Notes: generated by a model from the letters alone, not told the origin. Shown: positions 1-11,049, counted from the first letter of the stretch. The stretch: DNA of 64,000 nucleotides from Stomoxys calcitrans (GCF_963082655.1 NC_081552.1:121620458-121684457), one strand, 5' to 3'. Numbers and translations are program-made.

Positions 1-716
1 TACAATTTTGAGGGCAATGGCAATATGGGGTTCAAATAAATGATATATAGATATATGTGGAGCTTAAATGAGAGGTATTGGGGGTAGAACAAGAATTGAT
101 AACCATTATAGGGACCAATTTTCTGGGGGTCTACCCCTTTCCCAAAATACCCCACAAACAGTAATTTTTACCTAACCATCACAATATGGGGCTCAAATAA
201 AAGTATTTGGGAGTAGAATACGAATTTCATATCAAAAAATTTTCGACCATGCCAATATGTGGCTCAAATGAAAGGTATTGAGATTAGAAAACGAATTTGA
301 TAACCTATTTTGTGGCCATGTGTTTGGGGGACGCCTTATCCTGTAAACTCCTCTTAAGCCAATGGTAATATGGGATTTAAATAAAAGGTATTTAAGAGAA
401 GAGCACGATGCTGATATTTTTTCAGAGCCAAGTATCTAGGGACCACCTCTCCCCAGAAACCACCACTAAATCAGAAATCATGAGAATATCGGGCTGAAAT
501 GAATTTTAAGAATGGAGTAAACCTTACATCCAAACTTAAATTTTGTAAACCAATAAATATCATTTGGGATTCAGATAAAGGAACTTATATTGTTAAACTG
601 TTAGTCAAGTTAACATGGTATTTCTCTTAAAGATCTTCGAAAATAAATATTCCAAGGAAACTTTTGTTCCATATAAAGTAAAAGAAGGCACAGCGTAGCG
701 GTCCCGGGTCAGCTAG
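1..716 (+). mobile_element. 3' part of a non-autonomous Helitron
   Basis: The piece ends at 713-716 in CTAG followed by T, the usual Helitron 3' end. Just before it is a GC-rich imperfect palindrome around 694-715 (core CCCGGG), which fits the terminal hairpin. Positions 1-560 hold degenerate repeats built on CAATATGGGGCTCAAAT and GGTATTTGGGAGTAGA. No Rep/helicase coding is visible, so this is a non-autonomous copy whose 5' end lies outside the window. Confidence 0.7.
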
Positions 717-2019
717 TCTTATTGTATATATAAAAATCAATTAGTGTATGTTTGTTTGTGTGTTCCTTATAGACCCTATATAAACAGCTGAACCGATTTT
801 CTTGAAATTTTCACAGATGGTGCATAATGATCCCGTGGTGAAAATAGGGTACTACATTTGTTGATATCTGAAGGGGGCGGCTAATTTTAGGCTAATTTTC
901 AGAAACCCCAGATCTCGGTGATGGGTGGTGCAATCGCAAGCGAAAATGTGTGTGCTCTCTTAAAGTAATCTAAAAATAAAAATTTTTTATCCAAATTTCG
1001 GATGGGGTACCTAGGAGGGCATATTTAAGGTATTTAAGAGTAAATAACGTATCTGAATCTGATATCCAAATGTGAGACCAAGTATCTCCGGCTCTTCCAA
1101 AACCAACCTCCAAAGAGGACAAATTTACTACAATAGCAATATGGGGCTTAAATGAAAGGTCTTTGGGAGTGAAGCACGAATCTGATATCAATATTCGGAA
1201 AAAATGTGTATGGGGCCACCCCACCCCCATAACACCACCCATATAGGACGTATTCGCTATATGTACTATCAGGGCCATGTCACTGAACGGCCGCCCCATC
1301 CCCCAAAACACCCCCGAAACCCGTAATGTTTGCTGACTGTGGAATTATGGGGCTCAAATGAAAGGTATTTGGGAGTAGACCACGAATCTGATATCAACAT
1401 TCGGGACCAACAGCAAATGGGACTCATTTGCTCACCATGACAATTTTGAGTCTTAAAGGGAGTGGATCTCGATATTGATTGTTTTTAGAGCCCATACCCT
1501 CAACCGGACATATTTGCTGACTTTTGCAATAAGGGGTTTAAATGAAAGGTATTTGAGATTAGAAAACGAATTTGATATCCAATTTTGAGGCCAATGGCAA
1601 TATGGGGTTCAAATAAATGATATCTGAGAGAAGAGCACGATGCTGATATATTTTCAGGGCTAAGTGTTTGGGGGACAACCACCTCCCCAAAAAACCCCTA
1701 ATATGGGTATATTTACCAACCACGTCAATGTGGGGCTCAAATAAAAGGTATTGGCGGTCTACCCCTTCCCAAAAACACCACACATACAACACTTATTCAC
1801 TGACCATCGCAATATGAGGCTCAAATAAAGGTATTTGGGAGTAGAATACGAAACTGATATCCAAATGTGGGACCATGTATTTGGGGCACCGCCCCTTTCC
1901 CAAAACATTCCCCAAAGAGTAAAAATTTTGGGGCCAAATATTTAAAGACGCCTCATCCCATAAACTCCACTTAAACCAATGGCAATATGGGGTTTAAAAA
2001 AATGGTATTTGAGATAATA
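717..2019 (+). mobile_element. 5' part of a second Helitron of the same family
   Basis: Directly after the CTAG of the previous element the sequence begins TCTTATTGTATATATAAAAA, matching the TC plus TATATA-rich start typical of insect Helitrons. A leader of about 250 bp follows. From about 1000 to 2015 the same ~90-bp degenerate repeats occur as in the upstream copy. The 3' end is missing: the sequence is cut at the Tc1/mariner arm starting at 2020. Short open frames here (for example 970-1311 minus) come from the repeats and are not genes. Confidence 0.65.
1000..2015. repeat. Degenerate ~90-bp internal Helitron repeats
   Basis: Repeated blocks contain CAATATGGGG, CTCAAATGAAAGGTATTTG, GGAGTAGA followed by ACGAAT, and a C-rich stretch of the form CCCCAAAACACCCC. 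The same blocks occur at 1-560. Units are imperfect and vary in length. They are seen directly; membership in the Helitron is inferred from the flanking Helitron ends. Confidence 0.7.
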
Positions 2020-2208
2020 AAGGGTGATTTTTTTGAGGTTAGGATTTTCATGCATTAGTATTTGACAGATCACGTGGGATTTCAGACATGGTTTTAAAGA
2101 GAAAGATGCTCAGTATGCTTTGACATTTCATCATGAATAGACTTACTAACGAGCAACGCTTGCAAATCATTGAATTTTATTACCAAAATCAGTGTTCGGT
2201 TCGAAATG
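2020..2208 (+). mobile_element. Single arm of a palindromic Tc1/mariner element
   Basis: The sequence from AAGGGTGATTTTTTTGAGG to TCGGTTCGAAATG matches the left arm of the complete element at 13109-13715. It is preceded by TA (2018-2019), the target of this superfamily. The other arm and the centre are absent, and the sequence passes directly into Copia gag at 2209. The arm includes the first codons of a transposase (ATG at 2134). Confidence 0.8.
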
Positions 2209-2715
2209 CTTGACGAAGATTTGCTGGCGGTTGTTTTGGTTGATGCGTTACCTGAAAAGTTTTCGGCGATAAAAGTTGCTGTGGTACAGCGAATGAATTT
2301 TAACAAGTAAAAGCGTGCTAAGTTCGGCCGGGCCGAATCTTATATACCCTCCACCATGGATCGCATATGTCGAGTTCTTTTCCCGGCATCTCTTCTTAGG
2401 CAAAAAGAGGATATAAGAAAAGATTTGCTCTGCTATTAGAGCGATATCAAGATATGGTCCGGTTTGGACCACAATTAAATTATATGTTGGAGACCTGTGT
2501 AAAATGTCAGCCAATTCGAATAAGAATTGCGCCCTTTGTGGGCTCAAGAAGTTAAATAGAGAGATCGATTTATATGGGAGCTATATCAGGCTATAAACCG
2601 ATTCAGACCATAATAAACACGTATGTTAATGGTCATGAGAGAATCCGTCGTACAAAATTTCAGGCAAATCGGATAATAATAGCGACCTCTAGAGGCTCAA
2701 GAAGTCAAGATCCCA

Positions 2716-3480
2716 GATCGGTTTATATGGCAGCTATATCAGGTTATGAACCGATTTGAACCATATTTGGCACAGTTGTTGGATGTCATAACAAAACACG
2801 TCGTGCAAAATTTCATTCCAATCGGATAAGAATTGCGCACTCTAGAGGCTCAAGAAGTCAAGACCCAAGATCGGTTTATATGGCAGCTATATCAAAACAT
2901 GGACCGATTTGAACCATACTTGGCACAGTTGATGGATGTCATAACAAAACACATCGTGCAAAATTTCATTCCAATCGGATAAGAATTGCGCACTCTAGAC
3001 GCTCAAGAAGTCAAGACCCAAGATCGGTTTATATGGCAGCTGTATCAGGTTATGGACCGATTTGAACCATACTTGGCACAGTTGTTGGATATCATAACAA
3101 AACACGCCGTGCGAAATTTCATTCCAATCGGATAAGAATTGCGCACTCTAGAGGCTCAAGAAGTCAAGACCCAAGATCGGTTTATATGGCAGCTATATCA
3201 GGTTATGGACCGATTTGAACCATACTTGGCACAGTTGTTGGATGTCATAACAAAACACGTCGTGCAAAATTTCATCCCAATCGGATAAGAATTGCGCACT
3301 CTAGAGGCTCAAGAAGTCAAGACCCAAGATCGGTTTATATGGCAGCTATATCAAAACATGGACCGATATGGCCCATTTACAATACCAACCGACCTACACT
3401 AATAAGAAGTATTTGTGCAAAATTTCAAGCGGCTAGCTTTACTCCTTCGGAAGTTAGCGTGCTTTCGACAGACGGACGGA
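2716..3480 (-). repeat. Five 153-bp tandem monomers in HINE copy 1
   Basis: The landmark GATCGGTTTATATGGCAGC recurs at 2716, 2869, 3022, 3175 and 3328, exactly 153 bases apart each time. Neighbouring monomers differ by only a few substitutions. They are unusual in keeping length so exactly. Confidence 0.93.
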
Positions 3481-3546
3481 CGGACGGACGGACGGACGGA
3501 CGGACGGACGGACGGACGGACGGACGGACGGACAGACGGACGGACA
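3471..3546 (-). repeat. (GGAC)n microsatellite in HINE copy 1
   Basis: About 18 tetranucleotides GGAC (GTCC on the element strand) with one or two GACA interruptions. It lies between the monomer array and the 5' subterminal block, the place where Drosophila DINE-1 carries its GTCY microsatellite. Other copies have shorter runs here (for example 10307-10348, 54195-54224). Confidence 0.93.
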
Positions 3547-4350
3547 TGGCTAGATCGACATAAAATTTCACGACGATCAAGAATATATATACTTTATGGG
3601 GTCTCAGACGAATATTTCGAGTAGTTACAAACAGAATGACGAAATTAGTATACCCCCCATCTTATGGTGGAGGGTATAAAAAATTTCCGTTTTGAAACAA
3701 AACAAGTCAAAATTCTGCAATGAAGGTAAAGCATTATTGAAAAAAGAAGCAGTATGGATCCTTTAGCAATAAAATAAATGGAGAGGATGGCATGTTTATG
3801 AATGTTATCGTTGCAAGAAAAAGGGACATAAGGCCAAAGACTGTAAACAAATTTATCCGTTGATAAACCATGAAATGCACGATTTGAAAAAGATGCAAAT
3901 ATTTTTGGGGCCAAAGAAAATGTTTCTTCGACAAAATCTTGTCAAGATTGGATAATAGACAGTGGAGCATCCTCTCACATGTGCAATCAAGAATCGTTAT
4001 TTGTCAAGATTGACTTAAGTTATAGAGGGACAAACAAGTTAGCAGATGACACGGAGATTGATATAAAAGGCAAAGGGAAAGTCGGACTTTCCGTGACAGT
4101 TAATGGTCATACTAATTCTATTTACAATTTGTCCCCCGGAATTGAAACATAGTCTTATTTCAACAAGTAAAGCAATCGACTTAGGCTGTGAAATAAGGAT
4201 GAAAGGCCCGAAAGCGATAATTTGCAGAAATGGGAACGTTTTGGTAAAAATAACATCTATGTGGTTTACATGTGTAACGAAATAACCAAATCAATGCAGG
4301 CATCCGAAGAAAAAGATTTTAAATTATGGCATGGGCGTTTCATGAAAAAA

Positions 4351-5230
4351 AAGTGTCTTCGAAATACATTTGTCTTTAGAAAAAATTCCAACATCATTTT
4401 GCCTACAAAGAAAATGTTTTGAAATTTTTGTCGTAAGAGAAAATTAAATTTCATTTTAATTTAATTTTTCATTTGTTTTTGGAAAATTTTCATCGAACTT
4501 TTGTCGATGAGAGGATTTCAAAAATGTTTCCTTTTGAAAAAAATTTTCTGAAGAAGAGTTCGATCGAATTCTGCCTTGAACATTAAAAAAATAAGTTTAA
4601 AAATATGTTTGAACACATTTTTGTTAAGAAAAATTTTGTATTTTCAGAATATGTTATATTAATTTTTTCTTCAGAAAAAATTTAACGACATGTTTTTCTT
4701 TAGAAAACGTTAAATGCTCGAGCTAAATCAAATATGTCTTAGGAAGTGAAGAAGGGATATCCAAGTCGATTTTTGACTTCGTCGATTTTTTAAAATCTCA
4801 AAAAACCAGATTTTTCTAAAAGCAAATTTGTTGAATAGTTCGAAACCCGATATTAGGAAATTGTCGGTTTATTGAACATCCTAATTCTAATAACATAAAT
4901 TTTAATACCAGGCATAGGTACATGGAATTATTATCTGTTTGAAGGGTAATTCGGAGGGAACGCCTTTTAGCCCATCATCACCATTTTTCTTAATAAGTGC
5001 TCGTTTTTAACAAAACGTCTAACACGAATTTGAAAAGTAAAGAAAAAATGTCATTCATGATGCTGTAAAACATTGTACATTATTTACATCACACAGAGCT
5101 TTAATCGACTCTTTTCATTACTACCCTATTTACATATAAAGTGTAACAGAAATTCCACGCCATACAACACAAATGCAGTATTTCCGTATATAAACAAGGC
5201 ATAATTTTTCATATTTCACTTTTCATTTCA
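4351..5230. other. AT-rich spacer upstream of the receptor exon
   Basis: AT-rich sequence with poly-A/T runs and several TTTTCGTCGAT-like words. No convincing ORF or repeat match was seen. It probably belongs to the intron between a non-coding 5' exon of the receptor gene and its coding exon, because a splice acceptor ends it. Confidence 0.4.
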
Positions 5231-5231
5231 G
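5215..5231 (+). promoter_or_regulatory. 3' splice site before the receptor coding exon
   Basis: A pyrimidine-rich tract (CACTTTTCATTTCAG) ends in AG at 5230-5231, so the exon would start at 5232. The 66-base leader to the ATG is then exonic. This implies at least one upstream non-coding exon outside the recognisable sequence. It is inferred from sequence only. Confidence 0.6.
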
Positions 5232-5248
5232 ATTAATAACGCCAACAC

Positions 5249-5275
5249 ATGCAATGCAATAAAAACCCTCTGTGA
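5249..5275 (+). other. Short upstream ORF (8 codons) in the receptor leader
   Basis: An ATG at 5249 opens an 8-codon frame ending in TGA at 5273-5275, before the main start at 5297. A second ATG at 5254 gives only two codons. Such uORFs commonly lower translation of the main frame; that role is inferred here. Confidence 0.5.
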
Positions 5276-5289
5276 GTCTGTGATACGGC

Positions 5290-5442
5290 ATGCAAAATGC
5301 CACCCACAGATCAGATGATGATAACTGGATCTTCTATTGCAACAGCGGTATCCCCCGAATTATTTACAAGCTCGACATCGGCATTTGGTATTGGATCAGG
5401 CACCGGAGTAACAACATCAACGACATTAACGACATTAACTAA
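5290..5442 (+). other. uORF overlapping the receptor start
   Basis: An ATG at 5290, seven bases before the receptor ATG and in another frame, stays open for 50 codons and stops at TAA 5440-5442, inside the receptor CDS. Ribosomes starting here could not translate the receptor, so leaky scanning would be needed. The main ATG has the better context (AAAATG). Confidence 0.45.
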
Positions 5443-7063
5443 CATAAGCTCAACCTACATTGGAATAGTTGGGGGTAATAATGCAACAACCATTTTGGAA
5501 AACGGTTGTGTGCCGCCAATTGAAGAATGGCATGACAGCTACTTTGGCGTTAAACTGGCCGTCCCCGAATGGGAGGCCATATTTACAGCAGTTGTGTTAT
5601 CTATAATCATCGTACTTACAATTATTGGCAATATTTTGGTCATACTAAGCGTGTTTACATACAAACCCCTGCGCATCGTTCAGAATTTCTTTATCGTATC
5701 ACTGGCTGTGGCTGATTTGACAGTGGCACTTCTAGTGCTGCCCTTCAATGTGGCCTACTCCATCTTGGGTCGATGGGAATTCGGCATTTATTTGTGTAAA
5801 ATGTGGTTAACATGCGACATCATGTGCTGCACATCATCGATATTAAATTTGTGCGCTATAGCCTTGGATCGTTATTGGGCTATTACCGACCCCATCAACT
5901 ATGCTCAAAAACGCACTGTGGGAAGAGTGCTGCTTCTGATTGCTGGCGTCTGGATTCTGTCGTTACTCATAAGTTCACCGCCGCTGGTGGGGTGGAATGA
6001 TTGGCCTGAAGAATTTACCAGCGCAACACCATGTGAATTAAACTCTGATCCCGGATATGTTATTTACTCATCGTTAGGTTCATTTTATATACCCTTAATA
6101 ATTATGGCATCAGTTTACATAGAAATATTTATCGCAACCCGACGAAGGCTAAGAGAACGAGCCCAAGCAGCCAAGATCAATACAATTTCAACCCGCTCGG
6201 CGAGTGGCGATGTGACTGCGACAGCAATAACAACCAGTGCCACATCTAGCATATCATCCTTGTGCTTCAGCGTCGTATGTTGCTGTAGAAATTCTACGCC
6301 ATTTTCCTCCACACCCATGATCCAGAACGATCAAGAATCTGAGAGCAGTGAAACAAACGCTAACAACGAAAGTACACGAATACAAAAACTACAAGAAGCT
6401 AAAGCAACAGTTGCGTCGCAGCGAAAGAAAACCCGTCGAGCAAAGATTAAAGACTCCATAAAACATGGAAAGTCCAAAGCACGCAAAAGTCAAAAGGCCA
6501 ATGAACAAAATGTTCAGCGTTCGAAAGAGGGAGGCACAACTGCCAAAAGTCTACTACTATCGCCAAATGTAAAAAACTCCGATCAAGAAAACCAGGAGAT
6601 CTCCACCGAAAGCGGAAGTGACCCTAAGGGATGCATACAAGTATGCGACAACCGTGAAGTCAATAACATTTCTGCAGGTGATGGTGAAGCGGAAAATATC
6701 TCACTGAAAATAACACCACCACAGTCCTCGCTAGGTGCCACTTCGCTGCAGGGTGTTCCACTTCAAAAGAAATCTGGTGGTGTATACCAGTTTATTGAGG
6801 AAAAGCAAAAGATCTCTCTCTCAAAAGAACGAAGAGCTGCGCGCACCCTTGGCATCATAATGGGTGTTTTTGTCATATGTTGGCTCCCGTTCTTTCTAAT
6901 GTATGTGATTTTGCCATTTTGTTCGACGTGCTGTCCCACAGTCAGAGTAAAGAACTTCATAACGTGGTTGGGCTACATTAACTCCGTACTGAATCCAATA
7001 ATCTACACAATTTTCAATCTAGACTATAGAAGAGCGTTCAAAAGACTTTTGGGTATCAAATAA
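5297..7063 (+). CDS. Oct-TyrR: Tyramine/octopamine receptor (type 1 tyramine receptor, Oct-TyrR)
   Basis: A class A biogenic-amine G-protein-coupled receptor of 588 residues; the Drosophila protein is about 600. Such receptors bind tyramine (octopamine more weakly) at the neuronal surface and couple mainly to Gi. The N-terminus (1-92) is Ser/Thr-rich with N-glycosylation sequons at N49 and N62. TM1 is about 94-119 with N112. TM2 is about 129-152 with D140. TM3 is about 166-188 with the amine-binding D174, followed by DRY at 191-193. TM4 is about 210-231. The extracellular Cys is C246. TM5 is about 257-279 with serines 258-259. The third intracellular loop is long (about 280-515), basic and variable. 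TM6 is about 516-541 with FVICWLPFF at 525-533. TM7 is about 553-575 with NPIIY at 566-570. The C-tail is short. The frame is uninterrupted, and the start is the first ATG in frame after the splice acceptor. The core matches fly Oct-TyrR almost residue for residue, so the family is certain. Confidence 0.97.
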   Translation: MPPTDQMMITGSSIATAVSPELFTSSTSAFGIGSGTGVTTSTTLTTLTNISSTYIGIVGGNNATTILENGCVPPIEEWHDSYFGVKLAVPEWEAIFTAVVLSIIIVLTIIGNILVILSVFTYKPLRIVQNFFIVSLAVADLTVALLVLPFNVAYSILGRWEFGIYLCKMWLTCDIMCCTSSILNLCAIALDRYWAITDPINYAQKRTVGRVLLLIAGVWILSLLISSPPLVGWNDWPEEFTSATPCELNSDPGYVIYSSLGSFYIPLIIMASVYIEIFIATRRRLRERAQAAKINTISTRSASGDVTATAITTSATSSISSLCFSVVCCCRNSTPFSSTPMIQNDQESESSETNANNESTRIQKLQEAKATVASQRKKTRRAKIKDSIKHGKSKARKSQKANEQNVQRSKEGGTTAKSLLLSPNVKNSDQENQEISTESGSDPKGCIQVCDNREVNNISAGDGEAENISLKITPPQSSLGATSLQGVPLQKKSGGVYQFIEEKQKISLSKERRAARTLGIIMGVFVICWLPFFLMYVILPFCSTCCPTVRVKNFITWLGYINSVLNPIIYTIFNLDYRRAFKRLLGIK

Positions 7064-7330
7064 ACAATTTAATCGGCCACCAAGACAATGTTGATTCTAG
7101 TATTTAACATAACATACTATATAATTTATGTATATTTAGTAATTTATGTGTATTAAGTAAGTAACAAAGACCATATTATGTAGTTACAGTGCAATAAGAA
7201 AAAGTAGCTTTGGAATTAGAGTAGCTTTTTGGCATTTAGTTGCACCGGTTCCATCTGAATTGTCATGAATTATATAAAATTTAATAGTAAAATAATATAA
7301 TAAATAAGCAGTTATATTTGTATGTATATA
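7064..7330 (+). other. 3' UTR of the receptor gene
   Basis: AT-rich sequence follows the TAA stop. AATAAA-like polyadenylation signals occur at about 7297-7305 (ATAATAAATAAG). The transcript end is inferred, not shown. Confidence 0.5.
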
Positions 7331-8130
7331 AAAGATGAATGTGGTAAGGTTTGTGTTCTATTTCAAATTTGCCCCGTTTATTTTAAACATTTCGTTTAGA
7401 TCAAGTGAAAACCTAGCACACCAAGAAAAATTCTAACCGACCGTTAAGATGGATTGCAAAAACATTTAAGGTGGGTCAAACTTTGTAGATCCTTCAATCC
7501 TTTACTTCAAATCGGAAAATCAGTCTATATGACTACTTTATCCAAATTTGATCCGATCTGGACCGTCTTCGGTCAAGGCTTAAGGTACAACTCACTGTTC
7601 TAAATTGCAGCAAATCGCACAATGAATGCGCTGTTTATAAATTCTAGATCTTAAATATCGGTGTATATCTAACTGTGTCGGCTTTATCGAACTGTGGACC
7701 TATCTGACAAGGATACCAAGCCTTGCAACAACAAAATTAAGCGAATTTGGCTCCACAAGGATTTGAAAAAATAAAAGGCGTCTTGTTCTCAAGATTATAG
7801 AGAGGCTTGTGTGACAGATCCCAAGATTCTCACCCGTAAGGAGAGAGACTCCCAAAAGACTGCGATCACCTGGTGAACATGTATTGTGGGTGACTGCTAT
7901 TGTATTACTAACAAGAGAGAAAAAGATGGCTGCACAACTAGGAACATGTGGTATGTGATTCGTTGGATTTATATTAATGTATACATATATCCCCTGTTGC
8001 TAATTGAAAAGTTCGTAGGAGAATATGCATGTATGTGCATATGCATGTATGTGCATACTTCAAATTCGGTTTAGAATTTAAAGAATGTTCTATAATTTCC
8101 TTTAAAAGTTAAAATTCCAATTTAAAATCA
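7331..8130. other. Spacer with a weak LINE ORF1-like scrap
   Basis: Mostly unassigned sequence. Around 7780-7880 a stretch (GAGAGGCTTGTG, CCAAGATTCTCACC, GGAGAGAGACT) resembles 24594-24650, part of a LINE ORF1 remnant, so an old LINE scrap is likely. An ATGCATGTATGTGCAT direct repeat lies at 8025-8055. Confidence 0.35.
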
Positions 8131-8330
8131 GCCGACAGTGTCTTCTGATATCAGCAAACTTATTTCTGGGTGCATTTGACAGCCCCATTATAAATTTAGC
8201 AGCAAATATTTTTAGCAAACAATGGTGTTTTCAGCAGTCAGCCTGCTGTTCAGAAATAACAAACAAAGCACCTAACCTAGCTATTACAGTGGGAGTAGCG
8301 CATATAATGTATTAATAAACAAATGAAAAA
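8130..8330 (+). repeat. Diverged copy of repeat family B
   Basis: Contains CAGCAAAC, TTTAGCAGCAAATA, TTTTCAGCAGTCA and GCCTGCTGTTC in the order seen in the repeats at 35387-35570 and (reverse) 22511-22620. It is strongly diverged and its ends are unclear. Confidence 0.4.
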
Positions 8331-8368
8331 CAGGTTGCTAATGTAAGCAAATACTGTCTGGTGATTGA

Positions 8369-9362
8369 TTTATAACCAGCACCGAAGGAAGGTTATATTC
8401 ATTTTGTCATTCCGTTTGCAACACATCGAAATATCCATTTCCGACCCTATAAAGTATATATATTCTAGATCAGCGTAAAAATCTAAGACGATCTAGCCAT
8501 GTTCGTCCGTCCGTCCACTATAGTCTTTAAAAATAGAGCTATTGAACTAAAACTTTGAACAGATTCTTTTTTTTTGTCCATAAGCAGGATAAGTTCGAAG
8601 ATAGGCTATATCGTATACACCGATCCGCCAATTTAGGATCTTAGGCCAATAACAGCCACATTGGGACAGTGAGTTGTGTTAGACCACTCGACACCCTTCT
8701 TCAATTTGGCCTAGATCGGTTCAGATTTGGATATAGCTGCCATATAGATCGATCTCTCGATTTAAGGTCTTGGGCCCATAAAAGGCGCATTTTATGGCCC
8801 CAAAACTGATATCGCCGAAATTTGGGACAGTGAGTTGTGTTAGGCCTTTCGACATTTTTCTATATAGACCGATCTCTCGATTTAAGGTTTTGGGGCCATA
8901 AAAGGCGCATTTTATGGCCTCAAAACTGATATCGCCGAAATTTGGGACAGTGAGTTGTGTTAGGCCTTTCGACATTTTTCTGCTACTTGGCCCAAATTGA
9001 TCTAGATTTGGATATAGCTGCCATATAGGCCGATATCTCGATTTAAAGTCTTGGCCCAATAAAAGGCGCATTTATAATCCGATTTCACTGAAATTTGAAA
9101 CAGTGACTTATGGTAGGCTTTTCGACATCCACGTCTTTTATGGTTCAAAGCGGTTTATTTTTAGCTACTAAAAAAATCAATATTTTGTTATACACAATTG
9201 AACAATGACTTATACTTATTAGTATTTTGTTCAAATCGGAACATATTTCGATATAGCTGCTATGGGGCATAAGGTTTACGTGGAAAGGTGGTTTACGTTT
9301 ATACCCAAAATGATAGGTATCCAAAGTTCGGCCCGCCCGAACTTTACACCTTTTAACTTGTT
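8369..9362 (+). mobile_element. HINE copy, older subfamily
   Basis: The 5' part has TTTCCGACC, CTATAAAGTATATATATTC and GATCTAGCCATG before a short GTCC run (8505-8515). The 3' part has AGTTCGGCCCGCCCGAACTT and ends TTTTAACTTGTT. The core has related but longer-diverged units: the landmark GATCTCTCGATTTAAGG is at 8751 and 8871. The subterminal repeats are eroded. Its 5' block is closer to Drosophila DINE-1 than that of the younger copies. Confidence 0.75.
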
Positions 9363-9500
9363 ATGGACAATTGAAGTTTTTGTGTTTAATTAAAATAAAT
9401 ATTTGGCAATTGTTTATTTATGTATTTAAAAATATATATAAGAATTTAGTAGTTATTTTGTTCAATGTTCTTTTAAATCGTTTAAAATTTTTCTAATTGT
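9363..9500. other. AT-rich spacer between two HINE copies
   Basis: 138 bases of AT-rich sequence (TATTTATGTATTTAAAAATATATATA). No feature seen. Confidence 0.4.
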
Positions 9501-10485
9501 AACAAGTAAAAGCGTGCTAAGTTCGGCCGGGCCGAATCTTATATACCCTCCACCATGGATCGCATTTGTCGAGTTCTTTTCCCGGCATCTCTTCTTATGC
9601 AAAAAAAAGGATATAAGAAAAGATTTGCTCTGCTATTAGAGCGAGACCTGTGTAAAATGTCAGCCAATTCGAATAAGAATTGCGCTCTTTGTGGGCTCAA
9701 AAAGTAAAATATGGAGATCGATTTATATGGGAGCTGTATCGAGCTATGGACCAATTCAGACCATAATAAACACGTATGTTGATGGTCATGAAAAAATCCG
9801 TCGTACAAAATTTCAGGCAAATCTGATAATAATTGCGACCTCTAGAGGCTCAAGAAGTCAAGATCTCAAATCGGTTTATATGGCAGCTATATCAGGTTAT
9901 GAACCGATTTGAACCATACTTGGTACAGTTGTTGGATATTATAAAAAAATACTTCTTATCATTCAAATCGGATAAGAATTGCGCACTCTAGAAGCTCAAG
10001 AAGTCAAGTCCCCAGATCTGTTTATATGACAGCTATATCAGGTTATGAACCCATTTAAACCATACTTGGCACAGTTGTTGGATATCATAACAAAACACGT
10101 CGTGCAAAATTCATTCAAATTGGATAAGAATTGCGCCCTCTAGAGGCTCAAGAAGTCAAGACCCAAGATCGGTTTATATGGCAGCTATATCAAAACATGG
10201 ACCGATATGGCCCATTTACAATACCAACCGACCTACACTAACAAAAAGTATTTGTGCAAAATTTCAAGCGGCTAGCTTTACTCCTTCGGAAGTTAGCGTG
10301 CTTTCGACAGACAGACGGACGGACGGACGGACGAACAGACGGACGGACACAAATCGATCGACATAAAATTTCACGACGATCAAGAATATATATACTTTAT
10401 GGGGTCTCGGACGAATATTTCGAGTAGTTACAATCAGAATGACGAAATTAGTATACCCCCCATCTTATGGTGGAGGGTATAAAAA
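9501..10485 (-). mobile_element. HINE copy 2
   Basis: Complete ends: AACAAGTAAAAGCGTGCTAA at 9501 and GGTGGAGGGTATAAAAA at the right. Three monomers are present, with landmark spacing of 146 and 152 bases caused by small deletions. The microsatellite is short and mixed (GACA/GGAC, 10307-10348). It points toward the older HINE at 8369-9362, tail to tail. Confidence 0.82.
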
Positions 10486-11049
10486 TTGGAAAAAAAACGT
10501 TAAGTTACATAAATTTGGAGCGAAGGATGACTATTAAATTATTGCGAAATCCGACTACTTTATTCTTCGTAAGCACACAAACAAACAAAAGTCAAACAAC
10601 AACAAAAAGCAAAGACAACAACATTGAATCCGATTTGATTGGTTCCAATTTTGTGAGCATAAAATTACATTTGCAATTAATTGAACTCAGTACCCCTTCT
10701 ACGAAATATGTTCGCATTTTCTTCGTCACCATTTTTTAATAGTGGCGACATTTGGACGTACTTCTCTCAAAAGAGATGACGCAATGTGGGGAATTTGACT
10801 TTACAAGTGTGGTTCAATTCAAAATTGAAATTTGCAGCTGCAACAACATTTTATACATCGTTCGAAACGGTATAGAATTATCTTTTATATTCCTAAAGAT
10901 ATATAATCCTTGCACATATAAACTAGCCGAAATAGGCTCTTAAACATTATTTAAGATTTTCAATTTAACATGATTTACTACAATTTTTGTACGATTTTTT
11001 TTCGATATCTATTTTTGGCTTTGAGGTAGTTTTACAATTTGTTTTACTG
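10486..11049. other. Unassigned AT-rich spacer
   Basis: The one open frame (about 10467-10739, plus) starts inside the HINE end, is of low complexity (Thr/Asn/Lys) and matches nothing known to me. No feature seen. Confidence 0.4.

Larger units (their letters stand above)
2302..3682 (-). mobile_element. HINE copy 1 (DINE-1-like, Helentron-derived)
   Basis: In + coordinates the element begins AACAAGTAAAAGCGTGCTAA, continues through the palindrome TTCGGCCGGGCCGAA, and has TATACCCTCCACCAT near that end. It ends with ATGGTGGAGGGTATAAAAA. Read on the minus strand this gives a 5' subterminal repeat, a GTCC microsatellite, 153-bp monomers, the inverted subterminal motif, a hairpin and a 3' CTTGTT. 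These are the DINE-1 hallmarks. It has no protein coding capacity; apparent ORFs are repeat translations. It sits inside the Copia gag remnant. Confidence 0.82.
2209..4350 (+). pseudogene. Ty1/Copia gag-protease remnant, interrupted
   Basis: This is a decayed Copia-type LTR retrotransposon. Positions 2209-2300 encode a gag segment (a short DEDLL..VDALPEKF pattern). After the inserted HINE (2302-3682) the gag frame resumes. A CCHC zinc knuckle (C-Y-R-C, G-H, C) lies at about 3808-3850. The protease follows, with its D-S-G-A active-site motif at about 3957-3970 and a downstream LWHGR motif at about 4325-4340 leading toward integrase. Stops and frameshifts break the frame, no LTRs are recognisable, and integrase and RT are missing. 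CCHC plus DSGASSHMC is the usual Copia order. It is non-functional. Confidence 0.8.

Noticed and set aside
2716..3480. 153-bp repeats as a CRISPR-like array
   Set aside because: Units are contiguous with no unique spacers, and the genome is animal.
4160..4180. AACAAGTAAAGCAATCG as another HINE 3' end
   Set aside because: The match stops after about 11 bases, no hairpin follows, and the stretch lies in Copia coding sequence.
5297..7063. Receptor as a beta-adrenergic-like octopamine, serotonin or dopamine receptor
   Set aside because: TM core and ends of loop 3 match Oct-TyrR far better than any of those families.
10467..10739. 90-codon plus frame as a gene
   Set aside because: Begins inside the HINE end, low complexity, no motif.
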